Assembly (NCBI GenBank): GCA_018663565.1
Contig: JABJQE010000141.1
Coordinates: forward strand, 1-7,883
Direction of reading: 5' to 3'
From: Phycisphaerae bacterium
Lineage (GTDB): Bacteria > Planctomycetota > Phycisphaerae > Phycisphaerales > SM1A02
Length of the DNA stretch: 7,883 nucleotides
The notes under the pieces are model-generated. The model saw only the letters and a program-made list of their open reading frames with translations, made no database searches and was not told the origin of the DNA. The translations under genes were made by a program, and so were the position numbers. Shown here one piece after another: positions 1 to 6,693 of the stretch. Numbering within the stretch: position 1 is the first letter of the stretch; the number at the start of each line of letters is the position of its first letter.

Positions 1-98
1 GGATGAAATATCCAGTGCTGCTTGAGCGACGGGTCAACCTCGGCGGCACCATCGTGCATGCAGAGCGCGATAACGGACAATAATATTGGGCTCATCAT
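1..98 (-). CDS. N-terminus of a probable exported protein (partial, runs off left edge)
   Basis: A minus-strand frame opens with tandem ATG codons (98-96 and 95-93) and stays open to the window edge, giving about 32 residues. The start MMSPILLSVIALCMHDGAAE has a hydrophobic stretch (residues 4-13) followed by small residues, like a short signal peptide, though no basic residue precedes it. A Cys at residue 13 follows I-A-L, a poor lipobox match, so lipoprotein status is doubtful. The rest (V-D-P-S-L-K-Q-H-W-I-F-H) is too short to place in a family. A weak Shine-Dalgarno-like AGAG lies 8 nt upstream of the first ATG (plus positions 107-110); tandem GTG codons at 107-102 are alternative starts. 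It lies on the same strand as the C25 peptidase but beyond that gene's terminator, so it probably has its own promoter within 99-287, where I find no clear -35/-10 pair. Confidence 0.5.
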   Translation of the reverse strand, partial: MMSPILLSVIALCMHDGAAEVDPSLKQHWIFH

Positions 99-287
99 GA
101 TCACCACTCTAGCACAAGCACATTTCGCCCCCTACTCATGAGCAAGGCACGCGCGACGTTGGCGGAGTCTTCGACCCCGCTGATGCCCTTTGTCGCTCGC
201 CTTCAGGCAAACTCACGCACCATTCAGATCCTGCTCCCAACACTTCCCTCGCGAGCTGCATCGACTGCCGACTCCCCCGCGGCGAAG

Positions 288-333
288 CGATGCAAAAACA
301 AACAGCCCCTTCTCCCATGAAGGAAGAAGGGGC
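288..333 (-). terminator. Intrinsic (Rho-independent) terminator of the C25 peptidase gene
   Basis: On the minus strand a GC-rich hairpin is followed by a T-rich tract. The outer stem is 9 perfect base pairs (plus positions 305-313 GCCCCTTCT with 325-333 AGAAGGGGC), then one mismatch (C314/A324), two more pairs, and a 5-6 nt loop. Reading on along the minus strand comes TGTTTGTTTTTGC (about 304-292). It starts 33 nt after the peptidase stop codon. The T tract lies on the minus-strand side only, so termination should be directional. Confidence 0.85.
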
Positions 334-366
334 TGCGAAGTTGAACAGAGTTAGAACTCAGGTCGA

Positions 367-3114
367 TCAGGGACAACCTCCCCAGGCTCCGATCACGATG
401 AGAAGGTCATTGGTATCAACGACTCCGTCACCATTCACATCGGCCGAGCAATTGCTGCTGCAACCATAGTCGCCGATCACGGCAAGCAGATCATCTGCGC
501 CGACCGTGCCTGACCCATCGATGTCACCATCACATGGTTCCGTCGTTGAGCCATCCACAGCGGAGATCACCACATCATCGATATTCCAACCCGAATACGC
601 GTAAGCAAATTCCCCAACCGCATGCGACCATCGGAGGTACACCGTGGATTCGCCATCGGCCGTTGCGGAGATATCAAACTCCTGCTCAGACCATGATCCA
701 TCAGCAACCTCTCCCGAACTGCTGTTTTCCCATAGGGCTGACCATGCAGTCCCATTCGATGAGATTTCGAACTTCTCAATCGCGTAGGCCTGATAGTCAC
801 AGTTGAGCCATCGCTGGAATGACACGCTCGTATCACTGTAGTTTGAGCAGTCAATCGCAGTTGTAGTCAACGCCCAAGGACCACCTGCAGCAAGGCTGTA
901 GTCGCCATTGAGATTGATGCCGATTACATTGCTGCCCGTTGCGCCGGACGACGGGTCAGGATTGCCGTACTGGCTACCACCCTGGCCATTTGGTTGACCA
1001 AAGTCCCATTCACCTTCCATGGACCATCCTGGATCAGTATCAAATTCCCACGAAAGCACTGGCACGGGTGTGCCGACATTGACCGAGATGCCCTTCGTGG
1101 CATCTCCATCATGGCTATCTAGGTTGGTGAACTCGAGCGTAATCTCGTGCATTCCAGCTGGAAGCGCGTTTGCGCCGCCATTGAGACTAGCCGTCACGAT
1201 CACTTCGCCACCGACAGGAATGCTCCCAGAAGTGGGCGAGACATCGAGCCAAGCACTGCCGCCAGAAACAGAGAACTCAATGTCATCCCCATCGTGATTC
1301 GTCAGGACGAATTCACATGAGTCTGGAGTGAACGGTCCGCCGATCGGACCGCCAGCTGCGAATCCACTGCCGATGACCCGCATGCCTGTTGGAGGTGCGG
1401 CCAGGCCTGTAATGACCAGCGATGGATCAGCAAACACTGTCCATGTATCAAACATGTCAACGCCGCCACTACCGTATTCATCCATCATCTGACATGAGCC
1501 TGCATAGCAGAGCACGCCAAATGTGGTGTACGTCTCATCGGTAAACCGATCGTAGGTCTCATCCTGTGAGCACATTGGGGGTGCCCATGACTGATTGATT
1601 GTCGAAGCGTAAATGCCAATGGCACCAGATGGTGCTCCACCGGAGGTTGCTCGCATCCAGGATTCAGCAAAGCACGTGCCGGCGTTGTATTCGCCATTCA
1701 GGCAGGCCACCGAAATGATCCATGGAAGCATGTCCACATTGGTCAAGCCATCAACATCACTGTTGCAGAGCATCGCTCCACTGCCGAAGCACGTGGTACT
1801 GCCATGTCCACAGTGAGCAATGGTGCCAACACCAGAGTTGACGAGATCTACGCCCTGTTGCACGGTGCCACCCGAATCGGTAATGAGCTGCGTGTAGGTA
1901 TAACCGTAGCCTTCGAGCTGGCTCAAGATATTGCCGACATGCACATCGTCGGTTTCATTGTCATCGCCAGGGCCCTGCGTAGAACTGTTGCCGAATGCCC
2001 GCATGTACCCAGGACGCTGTACCCAGCCATCCTGTTCGTAGGTGATTGTTCGCTCGACCTGGGTGTCTACATCAGCTGCAGTCTGGGCACTGAACCTGCC
2101 GAGGAAGATGTCGGGATAGTTATCAGCGGTCATCTTGGAATACATCGCATCCGAGAGGCCATTTTCTACATTCGACGTCTCAGCTGAGATGTGCTCAGCA
2201 TCGCCAACGAGCAGCACATAACACAGATCTGAGGTGGCATACTTGGAGTCGAGGTACGCGCCAATCGCAGTAGGCGTATTACCGATATCCGACACGGCCA
2301 TCACTGTCGTGTTGATGCCGATGCTATTCTTGTGATCGACGAGTGGCTGGATATTGGCAAGCCACGGATCGTGGCAGATAATCAACATGTCACCCGAATT
2401 GTCCATGCCGTCGTATCGACGCGTTGGGTAATTGACATAGTGAGCGTCGTACATGGCGTCCCACGCAGCATTGTCTTTGTGCACATCAGCAGCGGCAACT
2501 TCGAGCACGTTCTTCGTGGTCGTGCCAACCGTATCAACCGATACGGTGACGTCGTTCCATACACGCAATGTCTCGGTCGCGGGGTTCCACTGCACAGAGT
2601 TCACGGTGACCACAGCGCCACGCGTATTTCGCATGACGTGCGGATCGGCGATCTCCACGATGGAAGCTGGCCAGAAACCAGAGGAGTTGTAAACCTTGCC
2701 GAAGCTAAAGGGCACTGTTGCAGGATCAATCGCCCGGCTAATCCGCCCCTTGTCAGGAACGATCTTGACGCCTTGAATATCGTGATAGGAACCGCGAACA
2801 AAGTTGACTTCAACCTCGTCATTCGCGCCGATCAGAACACTCCGGCGAACATCAGGAAGTGCTGGCTCGCCGACATTGCGGGCGATGCTCTCACCGCCGA
2901 GGCTGAGCGATGCCCACGCTTCACCATCAATGCGGACACCAGATCTCACTGGGTCAGCCATATGAAACTCAATCACCGTGGTCTCGGTCGTGTCCTCGAT
3001 CACTGTGGTCTGAACGAGGTCATTATCTCTCGCACTCGCAGGTACTGCGAGAATGCCAATCAAGGCGAGACATGACACTCCAAATACAGATCCGTGGGTC
3101 CGTTGATTTCTCAC
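367..3114 (-). CDS. Secreted gingipain-like cysteine peptidase (family C25) with C-terminal dockerin-type tail
   Basis: 915-residue modular exported protein. Residues 1-29 look like a Sec signal peptide (basic N-region with R2, R5; hydrophobic GVSCLALIGILAVPASA; likely cleavage after A-S-A). Residues about 45-200 resemble the C25 propeptide. Residues about 240-565 form the peptidase domain: IAHCGHGST supplies the catalytic His (H437) and SVACLNG the nucleophile (C471). The 34-residue spacing agrees with the His/Cys dyad I recall for RgpB. After this come an Ig/BACON-like beta domain (about 580-680), a jelly-roll or MAM/lectin-like domain (about 686-852), and two dockerin-like calcium loops (863-874 and 891-902) ending W-G-G-C-P. 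The start is GTG at 3114, supported by AGGGAG 7 nt upstream. The gene is divergent from the beta-helix gene and ends at a clear terminator. Class assignment is strong; Arg/Lys specificity cannot be told, and the substrate is unknown. Confidence 0.88.
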   Translation of the reverse strand: MRNQRTHGSVFGVSCLALIGILAVPASARDNDLVQTTVIEDTTETTVIEFHMADPVRSGVRIDGEAWASLSLGGESIARNVGEPALPDVRRSVLIGANDEVEVNFVRGSYHDIQGVKIVPDKGRISRAIDPATVPFSFGKVYNSSGFWPASIVEIADPHVMRNTRGAVVTVNSVQWNPATETLRVWNDVTVSVDTVGTTTKNVLEVAAADVHKDNAAWDAMYDAHYVNYPTRRYDGMDNSGDMLIICHDPWLANIQPLVDHKNSIGINTTVMAVSDIGNTPTAIGAYLDSKYATSDLCYVLLVGDAEHISAETSNVENGLSDAMYSKMTADNYPDIFLGRFSAQTAADVDTQVERTITYEQDGWVQRPGYMRAFGNSSTQGPGDDNETDDVHVGNILSQLEGYGYTYTQLITDSGGTVQQGVDLVNSGVGTIAHCGHGSTTCFGSGAMLCNSDVDGLTNVDMLPWIISVACLNGEYNAGTCFAESWMRATSGGAPSGAIGIYASTINQSWAPPMCSQDETYDRFTDETYTTFGVLCYAGSCQMMDEYGSGGVDMFDTWTVFADPSLVITGLAAPPTGMRVIGSGFAAGGPIGGPFTPDSCEFVLTNHDGDDIEFSVSGGSAWLDVSPTSGSIPVGGEVIVTASLNGGANALPAGMHEITLEFTNLDSHDGDATKGISVNVGTPVPVLSWEFDTDPGWSMEGEWDFGQPNGQGGSQYGNPDPSSGATGSNVIGINLNGDYSLAAGGPWALTTTAIDCSNYSDTSVSFQRWLNCDYQAYAIEKFEISSNGTAWSALWENSSSGEVADGSWSEQEFDISATADGESTVYLRWSHAVGEFAYAYSGWNIDDVVISAVDGSTTEPCDGDIDGSGTVGADDLLAVIGDYGCSSNCSADVNGDGVVDTNDLLIVIGAWGGCP

Positions 3115-3121
3115 TAATTCG

Positions 3122-3127
3122 CTCCCT
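3122..3127 (-). promoter_or_regulatory. Shine-Dalgarno site fixing the GTG start of the C25 peptidase
   Basis: The minus strand reads AGGGAG-CGAATTA-GTG, a strong Shine-Dalgarno with a 7-nt spacer. It decides the non-ATG start at 3114, because no in-frame ATG lies between that codon and the signal peptide. Confidence 0.75.
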
Positions 3128-3190
3128 GGCCGCGTAGCGGGCCGAACTTTTCATCCCATCACTCTTATGGCAAATAATCGTTTACCTATT

Positions 3191-3207
3191 CCTCAATGTA
3201 CCTCAAT
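3191..3207. repeat. Direct heptamer repeat CCTCAAT x2 at 10-bp spacing in the divergent promoter region
   Basis: CCTCAAT occurs at 3191-3197 and again at 3201-3207, separated by GTA, so the copies repeat every 10 bp, about one helical turn. An inverse copy of the core (TTGAGG) lies at 3261-3266. The location between two divergent exported-protein genes suggests a transcription-factor site, but no regulator is encoded nearby, so function is inference. Confidence 0.4.
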
Positions 3208-3262
3208 TCGGAGGATCCGCAAAGAGGGTTCCATGCAATCCTGGCCTGAGAATTGGCTTTTT

Positions 3263-3291
3263 GAGGGTCAATTGGGCCGAAATTGCCCCTC
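3263..3291. repeat. Imperfect 11-bp inverted repeat upstream of the beta-helix gene (operator or leader hairpin)
   Basis: Left arm 3263-3273 (GAGGGTCAATT) and right arm 3281-3291 (AATTGCCCCTC) pair at 10 of 11 positions around a 7-nt spacer (GGGCCGA); the single mismatch is T3268/C3286. A weak candidate -35/-10 pair (ATTGGG at 3271-3276, CATTAT at 3293-3298, 16-bp spacer) overlaps it, which would suit a repressor operator. It is not an intrinsic terminator in either direction: the T run (3258-3262) lies before it on the plus strand, and no T tract follows it. Confidence 0.5.
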
Positions 3292-3301
3292 GCATTATCT
3301 T

Positions 3302-3349
3302 GGAGAATCGGGCATACTGTGAATACCCCCACACGGGGATGTATTGGAG
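3302..3349 (+). promoter_or_regulatory. Two competing Shine-Dalgarno sites for the beta-helix gene
   Basis: GGAGAA at 3302-3307 stands 11 nt before GTG 3319. GGAG at 3346-3349 stands 8 nt before GTG 3358, a more usual spacing. The choice decides whether the signal peptide has a basic residue before its hydrophobic core: Arg6 is present only with the 3319 start. Confidence 0.45.
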
Positions 3350-4311
3350 CATTCACAGTGAACTTCGGATTGGTCACAGCAGCCTTTCTAGCCGCATCTG
3401 GAACCGCTTGGGCAACGACCATCGCGGTGCCTAGTGACCAGCCCACAATTCAAGCTGGCATCGATACCGCGGCCTCAGGAGACACCGTCGAAGTCGGTCC
3501 CGGCACCTGGGCCGGCTGGATCAACTTTCGCGGCAAGGACATTGTGGTCCAAAGCACCGATGGGCCCGAGCACACAATGATCCGCGGTGGCACGGCACCG
3601 TCGGCCGTTGCGATATTCAGCGGCGAAACTGAATCCGCCGTTCTGAGCGGGTTTACCATTATCGGCAGTGGCGGCGGGACAATTCACGAAGGTGTTGCAA
3701 GCGGCGCTGGCCTCTTCATCCTCAATAGTTCACCCACCATTGAGAATTGCATCATTCGCGACTGCACTGCCATGATGGGCGGCGGCGTGAGTATTTGGGA
3801 AGGCAACCCAGTACTTCGCGATGTCATCATCCGCGACAACTGGGCAAGCATAGATGGCGGCGGCATGAGGATTCACCACTACAGTTACCCCGTTCTTGAA
3901 GGATGCGAGTTCCTGAACAATGGCGCTGAAGTTTATGGTGGCGCTCTAGCCTATGGCAATGATAGTGATGGCATACACACCTCCTGCATATTCGATGGCA
4001 ACACCGCTGGCATTCGTGGCGGTGGCATTTCCAAGACATGCGATTGCTCAGATGCTCGGATATCTGGGTCAACGCTTTGCAACAATTTTCCGGACCACGT
4101 GCTCGGCACATGGGACGATCTCGGCGACAACACGATCTGCGCCATTTGCAGCAATGACGTCACCGCCGACGGCGTGATTGATGTCGATGACATTCTGGCC
4201 ATCATTGGAGCCTGGGGCGGATGCGTCTGCGTCGAAGACATCAACGGCGATTCCACCGTAGCAGTGGATGACTTGCTTGCAGTACTTGGCTCTTACGGCC
4301 CTTGCCCGTAA
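3319..4311 (+). CDS. Secreted right-handed parallel beta-helix protein with C-terminal dockerin-type tail
   Basis: 330 residues from GTG 3319. Residues 1-32 form a signal peptide (Arg6, hydrophobic core, cleavage site A-W-A before T-T). The mature N-terminus (TIAVPSDQPTIQAGIDTA) is the usual opening of PbH1/NosD-like beta-helix proteins. Residues about 65-240 carry irregular coils rich in 'GGG' turns and repeated N/C-I-I-R-D steps, with paired cysteines. Residues about 276-330 hold two dockerin-like loops (DVTADGVIDVDD and DINGDSTVAVDD) ending in G-P-C-P. Such folds commonly bind or cleave polysaccharide, but I see no catalytic motif, so a structural or glycan-binding role is equally possible. 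Alternative starts are GTG 3358 (better ribosome-binding-site spacing, no basic residue in the signal) and TTG 3283, which lies inside the inverted repeat and is unlikely. The gene is divergent from the C25 peptidase and shares its tail type. Confidence 0.82.
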   Translation: MNTPTRGCIGAFTVNFGLVTAAFLAASGTAWATTIAVPSDQPTIQAGIDTAASGDTVEVGPGTWAGWINFRGKDIVVQSTDGPEHTMIRGGTAPSAVAIFSGETESAVLSGFTIIGSGGGTIHEGVASGAGLFILNSSPTIENCIIRDCTAMMGGGVSIWEGNPVLRDVIIRDNWASIDGGGMRIHHYSYPVLEGCEFLNNGAEVYGGALAYGNDSDGIHTSCIFDGNTAGIRGGGISKTCDCSDARISGSTLCNNFPDHVLGTWDDLGDNTICAICSNDVTADGVIDVDDILAIIGAWGGCVCVEDINGDSTVAVDDLLAVLGSYGPCP

Positions 4312-4365
4312 ACCGAAAATCGGCACACTGAGCCCGCCCCGCGGACGATCGCCTATTCCGCAGAT
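4312..4365. other. Convergent intergenic gap of 54 bp
   Basis: This gap separates the ends of the plus-strand beta-helix gene and the minus-strand operon. Only weak pairings are visible: GCGGA 4341-4345 with TCCGC 4357-4361, CCGA/TCGG around 4313-4323, and TTACGG 4293-4298 with CCGTAA 4306-4311 across the beta-helix stop codon. None has a proper T tract, so I cannot name an intrinsic terminator for either gene. Confidence 0.6.
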
Positions 4366-5688
4366 CTATCGCCGTACCTGCATACGCCGATACACCACCG
4401 GCCCATGGTCACCTTGCAAACGCAGCGGCCCTGTAGCCACTTCGGGCTCCCGCCCACCGCGGGTCGGCCCCGTGAGTTCAACGTCCTCGTGAATCAATAC
4501 GCCATTGTGCCGAACTGATTTGAATCGAGCGTTCTCGATCTTCTTGCCATCAACATCAAACCGCGGAGCCTGAAATAGAATGTCATATGTTTGCCAATCA
4601 CCCGGCGGCGCGGATGCGTTTTCTCTCGGAGGCGATCCTTCGAATCCCTTCGGGGACCGCGATTCATCCCATCGCTGGTAGATGCCGCCGCAATCACCCG
4701 GCGCTGGGTCAACTACACCGTGACTATCCAAGATCTGAATCTCATACCGACCCTGCACATACACACCAGAGTTGCTCCCTTCTGGAATCATAAATTCGAT
4801 ATGCAGTTGGCAATCACCAAATGATCCACCTGTCACAAGATCTCTCGCGTGCCCCTCAGGCCCGTTGGAAATCATGCCAAGCCCATCGTGCAGTTTCAAC
4901 TTCCGACCATCCGCCGTCGCTCCGCCCACGTCTTGCCATCCATCTCGATGCTGCCAATTCTGCCCCAAGTCAATCCAACCATCAGCCATCGCCCACTCAA
5001 TACCGCCCTGAATATGGTCACAAAAGCCTTGTTCGGCATAACTCTCCGCCGTGTGGCCAAGCCCGGTATAGAACGCCGCCCCATTGCCAACTGTGGTGGT
5101 CCATGCAATCGGATGGTCTGCCCCCATCTCGCCACCGTTGTAGGTCGATTCATCGAGCGAAGCGAGTACATGCACGCTGTCTCGTGGCGATTGCACATAG
5201 TTGTACCACTCGTCGACACGTGGCCACTTCTCACTCAAATGCGTCGTACTGGGATGATGACTGTCCTCAACGACAACGGTCGCGTTCTGAATGGCGGGGT
5301 GCGATTTGAACCACGCGCCTCCCAAGACGCCTGATCCAAAGAATGCCCAATCACGTTCACCGTCAGCTGCACCATGTATACCGACGAGACCGCCACCGCT
5401 CCGGAGGTACCGCTCGAACGCGTCTTCCTGCGCATCGTCAAGTACATCACCTGTCGTCTGCAACAACACAACAACGTCATATCCCGAAAGTCCCTCATCT
5501 GAAAAAACGTTCGGATCTTCAGTGCACTCCACCCGCCAACGACCTTCACCGATCGCCCGGAGAAATTGTTGTCCCGCCTCAATAGAATCGTGCCGGTATC
5601 CCGCCGTCCGGCTGAATACCAAAACGCCCGGCAATTCTACAACAGCAGCTGGCTGGCTCACGCACGTCGCAAGAAGACACCACAACAT
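4366..5688 (-). CDS. ThuA-like domain + DUF1080 (3-keto-disaccharide hydrolase-type) two-domain protein
   Basis: 440 residues. A short hydrophobic N-terminus (MLWCLLATCVSQPAAVV) may be an export signal, though it lacks a basic start and its L-A-T-C is only a marginal lipobox. Residues about 20-236 match the ThuA-like glutamine-amidotransferase fold: FSRTAGYRHDSI (25-36), GGGLVGIHGAAD (98-109), SHPAI, DEWYNY (159-164), HPIAWT (192-197), TGLGHT. Residues about 248-438 match DUF1080/PF06439, a concanavalin-like fold: SNSGVYVQGRYEIQILDS (305-322), GGIYQR (334-339), GDWQTYDI, HNGVLIHEDVELTGPTRGG (394-412) and a terminal GPLRLQGDHGPV. PF06439 members act on 3-keto-disaccharides; ThuA is tied to trehalose and 3-keto-trehalose use. 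The ATG at 5688 has GGAGGAG 9 nt upstream, inside the end of the isomerase gene, 6 nt after its stop. It is the last gene of the operon. Domain calls are firm; the exact substrate is inferred. Confidence 0.9.
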   Translation of the reverse strand: MLWCLLATCVSQPAAVVELPGVLVFSRTAGYRHDSIEAGQQFLRAIGEGRWRVECTEDPNVFSDEGLSGYDVVVLLQTTGDVLDDAQEDAFERYLRSGGGLVGIHGAADGERDWAFFGSGVLGGAWFKSHPAIQNATVVVEDSHHPSTTHLSEKWPRVDEWYNYVQSPRDSVHVLASLDESTYNGGEMGADHPIAWTTTVGNGAAFYTGLGHTAESYAEQGFCDHIQGGIEWAMADGWIDLGQNWQHRDGWQDVGGATADGRKLKLHDGLGMISNGPEGHARDLVTGGSFGDCQLHIEFMIPEGSNSGVYVQGRYEIQILDSHGVVDPAPGDCGGIYQRWDESRSPKGFEGSPPRENASAPPGDWQTYDILFQAPRFDVDGKKIENARFKSVRHNGVLIHEDVELTGPTRGGREPEVATGPLRLQGDHGPVVYRRMQVRR

Positions 5689-5694
5689 GATTGG

Positions 5695-6693
5695 TCACTC
5701 CTCCGAGTATGAATCTTCAAAGCCACAATCTGGCGGTCGCACCTCGATCGCCCGAATGTACTCACAACTCTCTTCTGCGCCTTGATCTCGATGCATGCCG
5801 CTGTCTTCCCACTCTACGGACAGCGGCCCGTCATAACCAGCGTGGTTGAGGGATCGCATGATGGCGTCAAAGTCCACATCGCCGCGGCCGACACTGACGA
5901 AATCCCAGCCACGCCGAGGGTCACCGAACTGCAAGTGCGAACCAAGAATGCCTGAATCGCCATCGAGTTTGACCTTCACATCCTTCATATGCGAATGGAA
6001 GATCCGGTCGGGGAAGTGATCGATGAATCGAGCAGGATCAACACCTTGCCACACTAAATGGCTCGGGTCGAAGTTGAACCCAAATGACTCATGGTGCCCC
6101 ACTGCCTCAAGGGCCGCCTGAGCGGTCACTGTGTCGTAAGCAATCTCAGAGGGATGCACCTCCAACGCAAACTTCACGCCAACTTCCTTGAACACGTCAA
6201 GAATCGGCCCCCATCGGTTGGCAAAGTCGTCATAACCCTGCTTCACTTGCTCACGTGAAACGGGTGGAAAGAAATACAAGTCTGGCCAGATCGACGAACC
6301 CGTAAACCCGTTGACAACGGGCACGCCAAGTTTGGCGGCCGCGCGTGCTGTGTTCATCATCTCTTCTGCGGCGCGGGCACGAACACCCTCTGGGTCGCCG
6401 TGCCCCCAAATATGATCCGGCAGAATGTGATGGTGACGCTGATCGATGCGGTCGCACACGGCTTGCCCGATAAGATGGTTCGAGACCGCCCAGCACTGAA
6501 GATCGTGGCGAGCCAGCATCTCTCGGTGTCGCTGGCAGTATCCATCGTCCGCGAGCGCCGCCGACACATCAAAGTGGTCGCCCCAGCAGGCCAGTTCCAA
6601 GCCGTCATATCCAAAGGCTGAGGCCTTGGCCGCCATCTCGTCAATTGGCAGATCGGCCCATTGACCGGTAAACAGTGTGACTGGACGACTCAT
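5695..6693 (-). CDS. Sugar phosphate isomerase/epimerase family protein (PF01261 TIM barrel)
   Basis: 332 residues, probably cytoplasmic (no signal peptide). The xylose-isomerase-like TIM barrel is visible from strand 1 (VTLFTGQWADLP) to the end. Likely metal ligands are E178 in FALEVHP, D209 in FNFDPSHL, H235 in FHSHMKDV, and E294 in LSVEWED; H180, H212 and D238 are also in the expected active-site motifs. VNGFTGSSIW (127-136) and the His-rich ILPDHIWGHGDPEG (90-103) suggest a distinct subgroup. Family members isomerise, epimerise or dehydrate sugars and keto-sugars with a divalent metal. Lying just before ThuA/DUF1080, it could process the keto-sugar that protein releases; this is inference. 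The start is ATG 6693: it overlaps the upstream TGA as ATGA and has GGAGA 9 nt upstream. In-frame ATGs further upstream (6729, 6750) add a charged tail unrelated to the fold. Confidence 0.88.
   Translation of the reverse strand: MSRPVTLFTGQWADLPIDEMAAKASAFGYDGLELACWGDHFDVSAALADDGYCQRHREMLARHDLQCWAVSNHLIGQAVCDRIDQRHHHILPDHIWGHGDPEGVRARAAEEMMNTARAAAKLGVPVVNGFTGSSIWPDLYFFPPVSREQVKQGYDDFANRWGPILDVFKEVGVKFALEVHPSEIAYDTVTAQAALEAVGHHESFGFNFDPSHLVWQGVDPARFIDHFPDRIFHSHMKDVKVKLDGDSGILGSHLQFGDPRRGWDFVSVGRGDVDFDAIMRSLNHAGYDGPLSVEWEDSGMHRDQGAEESCEYIRAIEVRPPDCGFEDSYSEE
5698..5704 (-). promoter_or_regulatory. Shine-Dalgarno of the ThuA/DUF1080 gene, inside the isomerase gene
   Basis: The minus strand reads GGAGGAG-TGACCAATC-ATG. 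The site forms the last codons of the isomerase gene, whose TGA stop follows at once, so ribosomes finishing the isomerase can reinitiate 6 nt further on. Confidence 0.8.

Noticed and set aside
136..320. Two small frames, one on each strand, between the left-edge gene and the terminator
   Set aside because: Both run into the intrinsic terminator hairpin at 305-333 and show no protein-like pattern.
2332..3075. Plus-strand open frame of 247 codons antisense to the C25 peptidase
   Set aside because: It lies wholly within the peptidase gene, shows no recognisable domain or ribosome-binding site, and is best explained as a frame shadow of a GC-biased gene.
3256..3291. Inverted repeat next to TTTTT read as an intrinsic terminator
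   Set aside because: On the plus strand the T run precedes the hairpin, and on the minus strand the hairpin is followed by A residues, so neither direction has the required order.
4293..4311. Six-bp hairpin across the stop codon of the beta-helix gene as a terminator
   Set aside because: The stem is short and no T tract follows on either strand.
4821..5334. Two overlapping plus-strand frames of about 160 codons opposite the ThuA/DUF1080 gene
   Set aside because: Composition rich in Arg, Ser, Pro and His with no domain; antisense to a gene with firm domain matches.
5639..5688. Lipoprotein signal (L-A-T-C) in the ThuA/DUF1080 protein
   Set aside because: Thr before the Cys is atypical, the hydrophobic stretch is very short and no basic residue precedes it, so I do not call it a lipoprotein.
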